A stretch of 39,330 nucleotides of DNA, taken from the NCBI GenBank assembly GCA_014727835.1, contig WJMT01000126.1, forward strand, positions 1 through 39,330, in the 5' to 3' direction. The DNA comes from Candidatus Aminicenantota bacterium (GTDB taxonomy: Bacteria > Acidobacteriota > Aminicenantia > Aminicenantales > Aminicenantaceae). The notes under the pieces were generated by a model, which worked only from the letters and a program-made list of their open reading frames with translations, had not been told where the DNA came from and did no database searches. The translations under genes and the position numbers were made by a program. Positions 7,940 through 15,696 of the stretch are shown piece by piece (positions within the stretch are counted from its first letter, which is position 1; every line of letters begins with the position of its first letter).

Positions 7940-8869
7940 TTATGAAGCGATTATCTCTGAGGCGGCAGTGGTCCGGTTGCGACCATGCTTCTTGGAGTGA
8001 TACAAACACCGATCTGCTGCTTGGATGAACTGTTTGTGATTTTTATATTCTGTTTTATCCGAAAGACTCGCCACGCCCAAACTGAGGGTTATTTTGATTT
8101 TGTTTCCTTCTGTGTCAATGGACTTATTCTGGATGAGCTCTCGGATCCTTTCTGCGTGGACAGATGCTCCTTTTTCATCTGTATTTCTGAGGATCAGGCA
8201 AAACTCTTCTCCTCCGTAACGGGCAAAAATATCCGCTCTTCTGCAGATACTCTTTATGCCTTCAGCCAGTCTGATAAGAACATGATCGCCGACTAGGTGT
8301 CCGTAAGTGTCATTGATCTCCTTGAATCGATCAATATCAACCATGACCAGAGATAAAGGGACCTGATGTCTCTGGGCATGACTCATTTCTTCTTCCAGAC
8401 GCTCCATCAAGTATCTCTTGTTAAAAGCTCCGGTCAGAGGATCTCTAACCCCCAGCTCATAAAGCTCATCTATGGCCACTTTTTCATCTTCATCAGCAAA
8501 AAAGAATTTAAAAATAGAGATGGGACTGAGATGGACCTTGTCATTCTGGTTTAATGTCTTAACCTTCACTTTTTCCCCGTTAACAAAAGTTCCGTTGGTG
8601 CTCCCCTGGTCCTCTATCACGACCTTGGTCCCTGTTCGTTTCAGTTTGAGGTGACTTCTGGATATCCGTTTCTCATTAATGACTATGTCTGAATCCTGGT
8701 TACGGCCTAAAACAGTCGTTCCTTGGGAAAGAGGAAACAGCTGTCCCTTTAATGGTCCTGAGAGAAAAAACAGATACGCTAGCTTGGGTTTATCTTCAAC
8801 CAAACTTGTGACTGACGTGTCTGCGGTCTGATCAACGGTTTTTTTGTTCTTTCTTGTTTTTTTATCCAT
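7940..8869 (-). CDS. FHA domain-GGDEF diguanylate cyclase
   Basis: A 309-residue soluble protein. After a lysine-rich start comes an FHA domain (about 52-115) with the phosphothreonine-binding residues in LGRN, SRSH and STNGTFVNG. A GGDEF domain follows (about 140-305). Its active-site motif is GGEEF (219-223), with a substrate-binding motif DIDRFKEINDTYGH, and the allosteric I-site RxxD (R210-D213) lies five residues before GGEEF, so c-di-GMP feedback is likely. The enzyme makes c-di-GMP, presumably under control of a phosphoprotein read by the FHA domain. Start choice: ATG 8869 has GAGAGGA six bases ahead; an extended frame to 8971 would overlap hyuA by 58 bases. It is 45 bases after hyuA on the same strand and may be co-transcribed. 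Confidence 0.88.
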   Translation of the reverse strand: MDKKTRKNKKTVDQTADTSVTSLVEDKPKLAYLFFLSGPLKGQLFPLSQGTTVLGRNQDSDIVINEKRISRSHLKLKRTGTKVVIEDQGSTNGTFVNGEKVKVKTLNQNDKVHLSPISIFKFFFADEDEKVAIDELYELGVRDPLTGAFNKRYLMERLEEEMSHAQRHQVPLSLVMVDIDRFKEINDTYGHLVGDHVLIRLAEGIKSICRRADIFARYGGEEFCLILRNTDEKGASVHAERIRELIQNKSIDTEGNKIKITLSLGVASLSDKTEYKNHKQFIQAADRCLYHSKKHGRNRTTAASEIIAS

Positions 8870-8875
8870 TTGTCT

Positions 8876-8882
8876 TCCTCTC
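8876..8882 (-). promoter_or_regulatory. Ribosome binding site of the FHA-GGDEF gene
   Basis: GAGAGGA on the minus strand, six bases before ATG 8869. It supports the shorter start over the frame that runs back into hyuA. Confidence 0.6.
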
Positions 8883-8913
8883 TCCAAATTAAATACAGGG
8901 ACACAATACCTAT

Positions 8914-10998
8914 TTACCCTATTTTTACAGTCAAAATCAAATTGCCAAAGGTCCCCACTTGAGCTTTCCACCTGTGACCAAATACAGTGGTGGACTCTTT
9001 CTCTTCAATGAGAGCAGGTCCGCCTATAGTATGTCCGGATAACAATTCATCCCTTCTGTAAATGTTGGTATCCACCTGTTTATCATCAAACCAGATTTTC
9101 CTTGTTCCCCGGTTGTCAGGTCTCCTCTTCTTTTCTGCGGTTTCAATTTTTTCAAAATCCGGTTTTGGTCTTATCTCTACAGCCCTCATTCTCAGGTTCA
9201 CCACTTGGATTTCTTCTTCAGGGGCCTTATGTCCATATGTAATTTCATGTTCATCATGAAATTTTTTGTGAACTTTCTTCACGTCTGATTCAGATAGAGA
9301 TGCCTCGGGCAGCCGGGTGTTCAATTCATAATTCTGTCTCCTCAATCTCATATCCGCACTCACCAAAATCTTCTGGTTCTCCTCTGGAACATCACGGTCT
9401 TCAAACCATTTTTGTGCTTTCTTCTTTAGATGAGAAAGTGTTTTATTGATCGATTCTCTGTCTTTCCCAAGAGAAGCCATCACTGTCTCAGCAAAATCCG
9501 CACTCATGTCTGTGAACAGCAATCCCAGACTGGAAAACAATCCTGCCATTTGAGGGATAACGATCCTGGATATAGACATCTTCTCCGCCAGCTCAGCAGC
9601 ATGGAGAGGACCAGCCCCTCCATAGGCAATCAGAGTGAAATCTCTAGGATCATGGCCTCTTGAAATGGACAAAAGACGGAGAATGCGCAGCATACTGGCA
9701 TTCGCAATAGACACAATTCCTGCAGCAGATTCTCTGACATCCAGGTCCAGAGGGCCTGTTAGTTTATCTGACACTGCTTTTTGAGCGCGTTCTCTATCCA
9801 GTTTCATCTCTCCTCCCAAAAAATTGGTGAGAGAGAGTCTTCCCAAAATCAGATTCGCATCCGTAACTGTGGGATTTTCTCCTCCTCTGCCATAGCAAGC
9901 TGGACCTGGAACAGCTCCCGCGCTTTGAGGCCCCACTTTGAGGTGTCCTCCCTGGTCAATCCAGGCAATGCTCCCGGCTCCGGCTCCGCACTCCACCACA
10001 TCAATCATGGGGGACCGGACCGTGTATCCGCTTCCTTTCTGCCTTCCTGCAAAGTGAAGCTCACCCCCCACTTCATACTCTGGAGTGAAGACAAGTTCCT
10101 GATTCAGAATCATCCCTGCTTTCGCAGTAGTCCCTCCCATGTCAAATGCGATCACTTTATCCATTCCCATTTTTCTGGAAAGGTTCAACGCGCCGATCAG
10201 TCCGGCAGCAGGCCCGGATTCGATCAAAGTATGAGGTTGTTCTTCGGCCTTTTGAGGAGTGGATATCCCTCCTCCTGATTGCATGACAGCCAGCTCATTG
10301 GATTCATACCCTTTTTGTCTCAATTTTTTTTGAATGGCTCTGAGATAATGGATCACCCTGGGAGCCACAGAAGCCGCAATAACGGTTGTGGAAGCTCGCT
10401 CATATTCACGGAACTCAGGAGAAACCTCATGCGAGAGATAGACTGGTTTTTCAGCAAGCATTTTTGTGGCTATGTCCTTGATTTTATCCTCATGTTCCGG
10501 CCGGTAAAAAGAAAAAAGAAGCACCACAGCCAATGAATCAATGTCTTTTTCGCACATCTCTCTGAGAGCGGATTCTGTTTCCTTCTCATCAAGAGCTGTC
10601 AAGACCTGCTTTTCTGAGGTGACCCGCTCCCTGACCTCTCTGATCAAAGACCGGGGAACCAAGGGCTCTCTTCTGTCCTCCATCAAGTCATACAGTTCTG
10701 GACGCTGCTGTCTTCCGATTTCCAGAATATCTTTGAATCCTTTAGTAACCATCAATCCCACTCTTGAAGTCTTCCCCTCCAGAAGCGAATTGGTCACTAT
10801 GGTGGTTCCATGAATGATGCTCTCCACATCTGACACTTTTTTTCCTGCACCCTGGAGCGCTTTCACCAGGCCCTCTGCAAACGGGCCTTCCGGATTATTG
10901 GGACAAGAACGGACTTTGGACTTCCAGAATTTTCCGGTCTCCTTATCATAGACCACTACATCTGTGAACGTTCCTCCTATATCAACAGCAGCTCTCAT
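8914..10998 (-). CDS. hyuA: Hydantoinase/oxoprolinase family protein, subunit A
   Basis: A 694-residue ATP-dependent amidohydrolase subunit. The N-terminal phosphate-binding motif DIGGTFTD (residues 6-13) and a second actin-like ATPase motif AFDMGGTTAKAG in the middle are clear, followed by GAGAGSIAW and GGAGPLHAAEL. The length is normal for HyuA. With HyuB it opens a cyclic amide ring using ATP: the family covers N-methylhydantoinase, 5-oxoprolinase and, with extra subunits, acetone or acetophenone carboxylase. No third subunit is present, so the carboxylases are less likely; the actual substrate is open. Its ATG overlaps the hyuB stop by four bases, showing tight coupling. Confidence 0.88.
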   Translation of the reverse strand: MRAAVDIGGTFTDVVVYDKETGKFWKSKVRSCPNNPEGPFAEGLVKALQGAGKKVSDVESIIHGTTIVTNSLLEGKTSRVGLMVTKGFKDILEIGRQQRPELYDLMEDRREPLVPRSLIREVRERVTSEKQVLTALDEKETESALREMCEKDIDSLAVVLLFSFYRPEHEDKIKDIATKMLAEKPVYLSHEVSPEFREYERASTTVIAASVAPRVIHYLRAIQKKLRQKGYESNELAVMQSGGGISTPQKAEEQPHTLIESGPAAGLIGALNLSRKMGMDKVIAFDMGGTTAKAGMILNQELVFTPEYEVGGELHFAGRQKGSGYTVRSPMIDVVECGAGAGSIAWIDQGGHLKVGPQSAGAVPGPACYGRGGENPTVTDANLILGRLSLTNFLGGEMKLDRERAQKAVSDKLTGPLDLDVRESAAGIVSIANASMLRILRLLSISRGHDPRDFTLIAYGGAGPLHAAELAEKMSISRIVIPQMAGLFSSLGLLFTDMSADFAETVMASLGKDRESINKTLSHLKKKAQKWFEDRDVPEENQKILVSADMRLRRQNYELNTRLPEASLSESDVKKVHKKFHDEHEITYGHKAPEEEIQVVNLRMRAVEIRPKPDFEKIETAEKKRRPDNRGTRKIWFDDKQVDTNIYRRDELLSGHTIGGPALIEEKESTTVFGHRWKAQVGTFGNLILTVKIG

Positions 10999-12776
10999 TT
11001 GTGTTCCTTATGATAATGATCCTCTCTGATTTTTTTGGTGGCATTTTGATCCACATCTCCGCTCTCAGTGATCACCACCCCGTATTCTTCCCTGGCTTTA
11101 GCCTTGGAGACTTTTCCGTTGAGAACATCCTTTCTGACCAATTCAACATTCCTTTTATAGGGAGAGCCATAACCTCCCCCTCCGGCTGTGCAGAAAAACA
11201 GCTCATCACCTTTTTTCACTGCGATCCCCGAGGCTTTGGATCTCAGTGTTTGTGTTTCTCCTGATTTTCTGTGCAGGACAAAGCTCCCTCTCTCTCCTGA
11301 CCTTCCTTTAAAAAGACCCCATGGTGACACTTTATGACGATCAGAATGAGCAGAAAACATCATCGGCACCAGTGCCTGGATGATTTTCCGGATTCCCAGC
11401 CCTCCTCTGAAACATCCCGCTCCCCCAGAGTCAGGCACCAGCTCATACTTAAGGACACGCAGGGGATATTCCAATTCCATGGCTTCTATGGGAAGGTTGG
11501 AGGTGTTTGTGATGTTCACCTGGACACCGTCCTGGCCGTCTTTTGCTTTTCTGGCCCCCATGCCCCCTCCCAGAGCTTCCACATACACAAAATCTCTTCC
11601 AGATAAAGCTTTGGTCCCTCCAAATATCACAGCTGTGGTGGCTCCGTTGGACGCCGCAGTGACCTTCTCTGGAACCACCTTTGAGAGGGCTCCAAAAATC
11701 ACATCCGCCACTCTCTGTGCTGTATCAGTCCTTCCCCCAACAGCAGCCGGCTGTTCAGCATTCACCAGTGTTCCCCGGGGAGCCTTGACCTGAATAGGAT
11801 TCATAAAACCATGATTCATATGGATTCCAGGGGCTATCACAGCTTTGACCGAATAATAAACCGTAGCCAGGAGCGCCTGCCAGACCATGTTGATTCCGCC
11901 TGAAGCCTGCTCATCAGTTCCTGAGAAATCAAATTCAATCCTAGGAAACGGCTGGTGGGATATGTGGATGGAGACTTTGATCTTCAGGTTCTCTTTATCC
12001 ACTCCGTCATCATCCATCACATCTTCAAAAAAAGAGGTCCCTTCAGGCATCTCAGACAGGGATTTTTCCAGCCACTGCCGGCTGTATTGGTAGATGTCTT
12101 TGATAACTTCTTCCACTTGAGTCTTTCCATACATGTCATAGAGCTCTTTCAGCCGTCTTTCCCCCAGCCTTAAAGAAGCCACCTGTGCTCTCAGGTCTCC
12201 TTCTCTTTCTTCCCTGTTTCTCATGTTGGAAAGAAGGATCTCTTTCATGTCCATCTGCGTCTTTCCTGCTCTATAAAGCCTGGATGGTGGGATGCGGACT
12301 CCTTCCTGAAAGATCTCGGTAGAATCTCCAGCTGTGCCCGCGCCCGGAGAGCGGCCCCCCACATCAGTCCAATGAGCGATGTTTGCGCTAAATCCAATCA
12401 GATTTTCTTTGAAAAAAACAGGTTTCACCAAAGTGACATCCGGAAGATGGGATCCTCCTCCCAAATAAGGGTCATTGGCAATCAGAATGTCTCCATCCTT
12501 GAAATCCCAGTCATCCAGACTGTCTCCAATCCGGTTCATCAATCCCTGCATAGAGCCCAGATGTATGGGAATGTTTTCAGCCAAAACAACCAGATTTCCC
12601 CTCTTGTCAAAAACAGCACAAGAACAGTCTTTTCTCTCTTTGATGTTGGTGGAATAGGCGGATCTCACCAGAGCTGTGCTCATCTCTTCGGATATGGTCT
12701 GGAAAGAGCCCAAAATAACTTCAGAAGTGATGGGATCAATCTTTTTGTTCTTGTTCGGGTCTGATTTTTTTGACAT
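10995..12776 (-). CDS. hyuB: Hydantoinase/oxoprolinase family protein, subunit B
   Basis: A 593-residue HyuB subunit. Family marks in order: DPITSEVILGSFQTISEEM at the N-terminus, KERKDCSCAVFD, the metal-binding-type stretch NDPYLGGGSHLPD, the glycine-rich GGRSPGAGTAGDSTEIFQEG, and near the C-terminus PDSGGAGCFRGGLG and FCTAGGGGYGSP. The N-terminal dozen residues are lysine-rich and not part of the domain. First gene of the hyuB-hyuA(-diguanylate cyclase) unit. It is divergent from the GH116-like gene, sharing a 62-base intergenic region. A ribosome site (GAGGAAA) stands shortly before the ATG. Confidence 0.88.
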   Translation of the reverse strand: MSKKSDPNKNKKIDPITSEVILGSFQTISEEMSTALVRSAYSTNIKERKDCSCAVFDKRGNLVVLAENIPIHLGSMQGLMNRIGDSLDDWDFKDGDILIANDPYLGGGSHLPDVTLVKPVFFKENLIGFSANIAHWTDVGGRSPGAGTAGDSTEIFQEGVRIPPSRLYRAGKTQMDMKEILLSNMRNREEREGDLRAQVASLRLGERRLKELYDMYGKTQVEEVIKDIYQYSRQWLEKSLSEMPEGTSFFEDVMDDDGVDKENLKIKVSIHISHQPFPRIEFDFSGTDEQASGGINMVWQALLATVYYSVKAVIAPGIHMNHGFMNPIQVKAPRGTLVNAEQPAAVGGRTDTAQRVADVIFGALSKVVPEKVTAASNGATTAVIFGGTKALSGRDFVYVEALGGGMGARKAKDGQDGVQVNITNTSNLPIEAMELEYPLRVLKYELVPDSGGAGCFRGGLGIRKIIQALVPMMFSAHSDRHKVSPWGLFKGRSGERGSFVLHRKSGETQTLRSKASGIAVKKGDELFFCTAGGGGYGSPYKRNVELVRKDVLNGKVSKAKAREEYGVVITESGDVDQNATKKIREDHYHKEHK

Positions 12777-12838
12777 CTGATATTTCCTCTGTTATAAGCA
12801 TACTTAAATGTATATTGTATCATCTTTAAGGGGGAAAA
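12777..12838. promoter_or_regulatory. Short divergent promoter region between hyuB and the GH116-like gene
   Basis: Only 62 bases separate the two divergent start codons, so both promoters must lie here or run into the opposite gene. It is A+T-rich and centred on an interrupted palindrome (ATAC, six bases, GTAT, at about 12800-12813). I cannot name convincing -35/-10 pairs; TACAAT on the minus strand (about 12816-12821) is a candidate -10. An AAGGGGG ribosome site precedes the GH116-like ATG. Confidence 0.4.
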
Positions 12839-15604
12839 ATGAAAAAACAATATCATCTCCTTTTTTTTGTGCTTGTGATCATATGGCTCACTCCGGCCAG
12901 TGCTCCTTATGCAGAACAACCAGCTCAAAACCATAAAATGAAAGTCTACACCAAAGAAGAACTGCGGACCATTGCTTTTCCAGTGGGAGGTATCGGCACA
13001 GGAAACATCACCATTGGAGGAAGAGGAGAAATCCGGGAGATGGAGATCTTCAACCGGCCTGCCAAAGGAATCCCGCCAGACCTTACTTTTTTCTCCATTT
13101 GGGTGGAATCCCAAGGGGAAAAACCCACTGCAAAAATTCTAGAGAGGAATCTCATCCCCCCTTATGTGGCATGGATGGGGATTCCCAGACTTCAGCTCCC
13201 GGGCGTGGCTCGTTTTGATGAGCTCCTTTTTAAGGGAGAGTACCCTTTTGCCTGGCTCGAGTTCAAAGATAAAGAGATCCCCTTAAAAGTGTCTCTGGAA
13301 GCCTTCAATCCTTTTGTGCCACTTGATCCTCAAAGAAGCGGGATCCCAGGAGCTGTGTTTAACTGGAAGCTCAAAAATAATAACAACCAGTCCATCAGGG
13401 CCTCCATCTGCTTCAGTATGCAGAATCCCATCAAAACTTCAAATCAAGAAGGCCTTAAAAGATATGGACAAAACATCAATCAATGCATCAAAAAAGAAGG
13501 ATTCACAGCCGTTCAAATGTCATCAAACAGGGCTGAACCGGATTCTTTGGAATTCGGGGACATCACTTTCTCTACTCCGGCTCAAGAAACCAGTGTCCAG
13601 ACCAGATGGTACAGAGGAGGATGGTGGGACAACGCCCATGTTTTCTGGGATGACTTTTCAGACGACGGGGACATCACCGAATTGAAAGATACTCAAGAAT
13701 CCCCTGAAGGGCGGAGTGATGTGGCTTCTCTGCTGGTGCAGATTGAGCTTGGCCCGGGAGAAGAAAAAACCATTCCTTTTTATCTGACCTGGTATTTTCC
13801 CAACCGAGAAAACGACTGGAACAGAGAACAGGAAGTGAGGGGACAAAGATTCCGCAATTTTTACTCCACTCAGTTCCAGGATTCTCTGGATGTCGCCATC
13901 TATCTTATGGAAAACATTTCTGAACTTCACCAAGACACCCGAACATTTCACAATATCCTTTTCTCCTCCACCTACCCTGCTTTTGTGATCGATGCCATAT
14001 CCTCTCAGATGTCTTCTTTAAAGACCAACCTGTTGATGCGCACTGTAGACGGGAAAGCCTTTGGATTTGAAGGGCTCACAGATAACAGCGGATGCTGCCC
14101 CATGAACTGCACCCATGTCTGGAACTATGAAAACACCATGGCTTACCTGTTCCCCTCTCTGGAGCGCAGTTTCAGAGAAACAGATTTTCTTCATAACACC
14201 TTTGAGAACGGATACCAGGTGTTCAGGACTTTGATACCTTTGGGGGAATATTGGTGGAAGTTCAAACCCTGTGCAGACGGACAAATGGGCAATATCGTCA
14301 GGGTCTACCGGGAATGGAAACTATCAGGCGACACGGAATGGCTTGAAAAGCTGTGGCCCCAGGTCAAAAAAGCACTTGAATTCGCTTGGAAAGGAGTCGG
14401 TGAAGTGGAAGACGGCTTGAAATGGCAGAAGGATATGCTGAGCATGCCTTGGGATCCTAATCAAGACGGTGTCATGGAAGCAGAGCAGCACAACACCTAT
14501 GATATTGAATACTACGGACCCAATACTATGACCGGTTCCCTGTACTTGGCTGCTCTCAAGGCCGCCTCACAAATGGCTTCTGCCTTGGGAGAAGAAAAGG
14601 AAGCCCGACTGTATCAAAACATGTTTGAGCAGGGATCTGCTGAATATGATAGGTCCTTGTGGAACGGAGAATATTACATCCAAAAAGTGGATGTTCTAGA
14701 CGGATTGACAGTTCCTGAACACCTACGATCACCGGAACAAAGCTGCAAAGATCCTGAATGCAAAGGGAAAAATTCTCCCGGAGGCAAAGTCCCGGCCTTG
14801 GAAAAAGGAGACTCAGTTCCCAAATACCAGTACGGACTGGGCTGTCTGTCTGACCAGCTCTTAGGACAGTACCTGGCCTTTGTCACTGACCTGGGATATG
14901 TGCTGGACAAAACACATGTAGACAAAGCCCTGTCATCCATATACGAACACAACTTCCGCCAAGGCCTGAGCGGTTTTTCAAACGTCCAGAGAGTCTATGC
15001 CTTGAATGAAGAATCCGGTCTTTTGCTCTGCTCCTGGCCTAAAGGAAACAGGCCGGCTCTCCCCTTTGTGTATTCAGATGAAGTGTGGACCGGGATCGAA
15101 TACCAGGTAGCCGCCTCTCTCATCTATGCCGGTCACCTGGACAAAGGGCTTGATATGGTCCAGGCAACCAGAGAACGCTACCAAGGATTCAACCGCAATC
15201 CCTGGGATGAACTGGAGTGCGGCCATCATTATGCCAGAGCCATGGCATCCTGGACTGTGATGCTGGCTCTGTCCGGATTTCAATATGACGGAGTGGACCA
15301 CACTCTATCCTTTTCACCGAAAATCAATTCTAATGACTTTTTTACCTTCTGGTCCACAGGCAGCGGCTGGGGAAGCTGTGCAGTGAATCCGCGTCGAGTT
15401 TGCTTAACTGTTGATTTCAGCAGTTTAAAGCTTAAAGAACTCTCTTTCCCTTCTTCTTACTCATGGAAATCCATACGATCCATAGCCTTAGGCTCCGCTC
15501 CAGTTGAATGCAGGATGGTCTCAGACAGCACTCGACACACCATACTTTTTGAAAGTCCTGTCCAGATCAAAAAAGGGCAGCTTCTGAGGATTGATTTCCA
15601 TTGA
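12839..15604 (+). CDS. Exported GH116-like glycoside hydrolase (GBA2/DUF608 family)
   Basis: A 921-residue protein with a clear signal peptide (residues 1-26, ending PASAPYA), so periplasmic or secreted. The N-terminal beta-sandwich domain begins with FPVGGIGTGNITIGGRGE, the usual opening of the GBA2 family. The C-terminal part is the (alpha/alpha)6 catalytic region (about 380-830), with HNTYDIEYYGPNTMTGSLY and LSDQLLGQYL. By comparison with human GBA2, Asp672 in LSDQ corresponds to the acid/base Asp677. The nucleophile region reads CCPMNCTHVWNYEN and does not match GBA2 closely; Glu431 is the nearest candidate. Relatives cleave beta-glucosides, beta-xylosides or glucosylceramides; the substrate here is unknown. 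Confidence 0.82.
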   Translation: MKKQYHLLFFVLVIIWLTPASAPYAEQPAQNHKMKVYTKEELRTIAFPVGGIGTGNITIGGRGEIREMEIFNRPAKGIPPDLTFFSIWVESQGEKPTAKILERNLIPPYVAWMGIPRLQLPGVARFDELLFKGEYPFAWLEFKDKEIPLKVSLEAFNPFVPLDPQRSGIPGAVFNWKLKNNNNQSIRASICFSMQNPIKTSNQEGLKRYGQNINQCIKKEGFTAVQMSSNRAEPDSLEFGDITFSTPAQETSVQTRWYRGGWWDNAHVFWDDFSDDGDITELKDTQESPEGRSDVASLLVQIELGPGEEKTIPFYLTWYFPNRENDWNREQEVRGQRFRNFYSTQFQDSLDVAIYLMENISELHQDTRTFHNILFSSTYPAFVIDAISSQMSSLKTNLLMRTVDGKAFGFEGLTDNSGCCPMNCTHVWNYENTMAYLFPSLERSFRETDFLHNTFENGYQVFRTLIPLGEYWWKFKPCADGQMGNIVRVYREWKLSGDTEWLEKLWPQVKKALEFAWKGVGEVEDGLKWQKDMLSMPWDPNQDGVMEAEQHNTYDIEYYGPNTMTGSLYLAALKAASQMASALGEEKEARLYQNMFEQGSAEYDRSLWNGEYYIQKVDVLDGLTVPEHLRSPEQSCKDPECKGKNSPGGKVPALEKGDSVPKYQYGLGCLSDQLLGQYLAFVTDLGYVLDKTHVDKALSSIYEHNFRQGLSGFSNVQRVYALNEESGLLLCSWPKGNRPALPFVYSDEVWTGIEYQVAASLIYAGHLDKGLDMVQATRERYQGFNRNPWDELECGHHYARAMASWTVMLALSGFQYDGVDHTLSFSPKINSNDFFTFWSTGSGWGSCAVNPRRVCLTVDFSSLKLKELSFPSSYSWKSIRSIALGSAPVECRMVSDSTRHTILFESPVQIKKGQLLRIDFH

Positions 15605-15620
15605 AATATGACCGCTTCTG

Positions 15621-15650
15621 TTGACAGCAAACACTCATCACACCTATTAT
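15621..15650 (+). promoter_or_regulatory. Promoter of the CocE-like hydrolase gene
   Basis: TTGACA (15621-15626), 18 bases, TATTAT (15645-15650), located 17 bases after the stop of the GH116-like gene. It gives the next gene its own transcript with a leader of about 40 bases. Confidence 0.65.
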
Positions 15651-15696
15651 AGAAAGCAACAAGAAAGATCATGAAACAATAAAGGAGACCTTTATC

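Noticed and set aside
9781..10278. Plus-strand open frame of 165 codons opposite hyuA
   Set aside because: It is antisense to a strongly conserved coding region and its translation shows no domain; a shadow frame.
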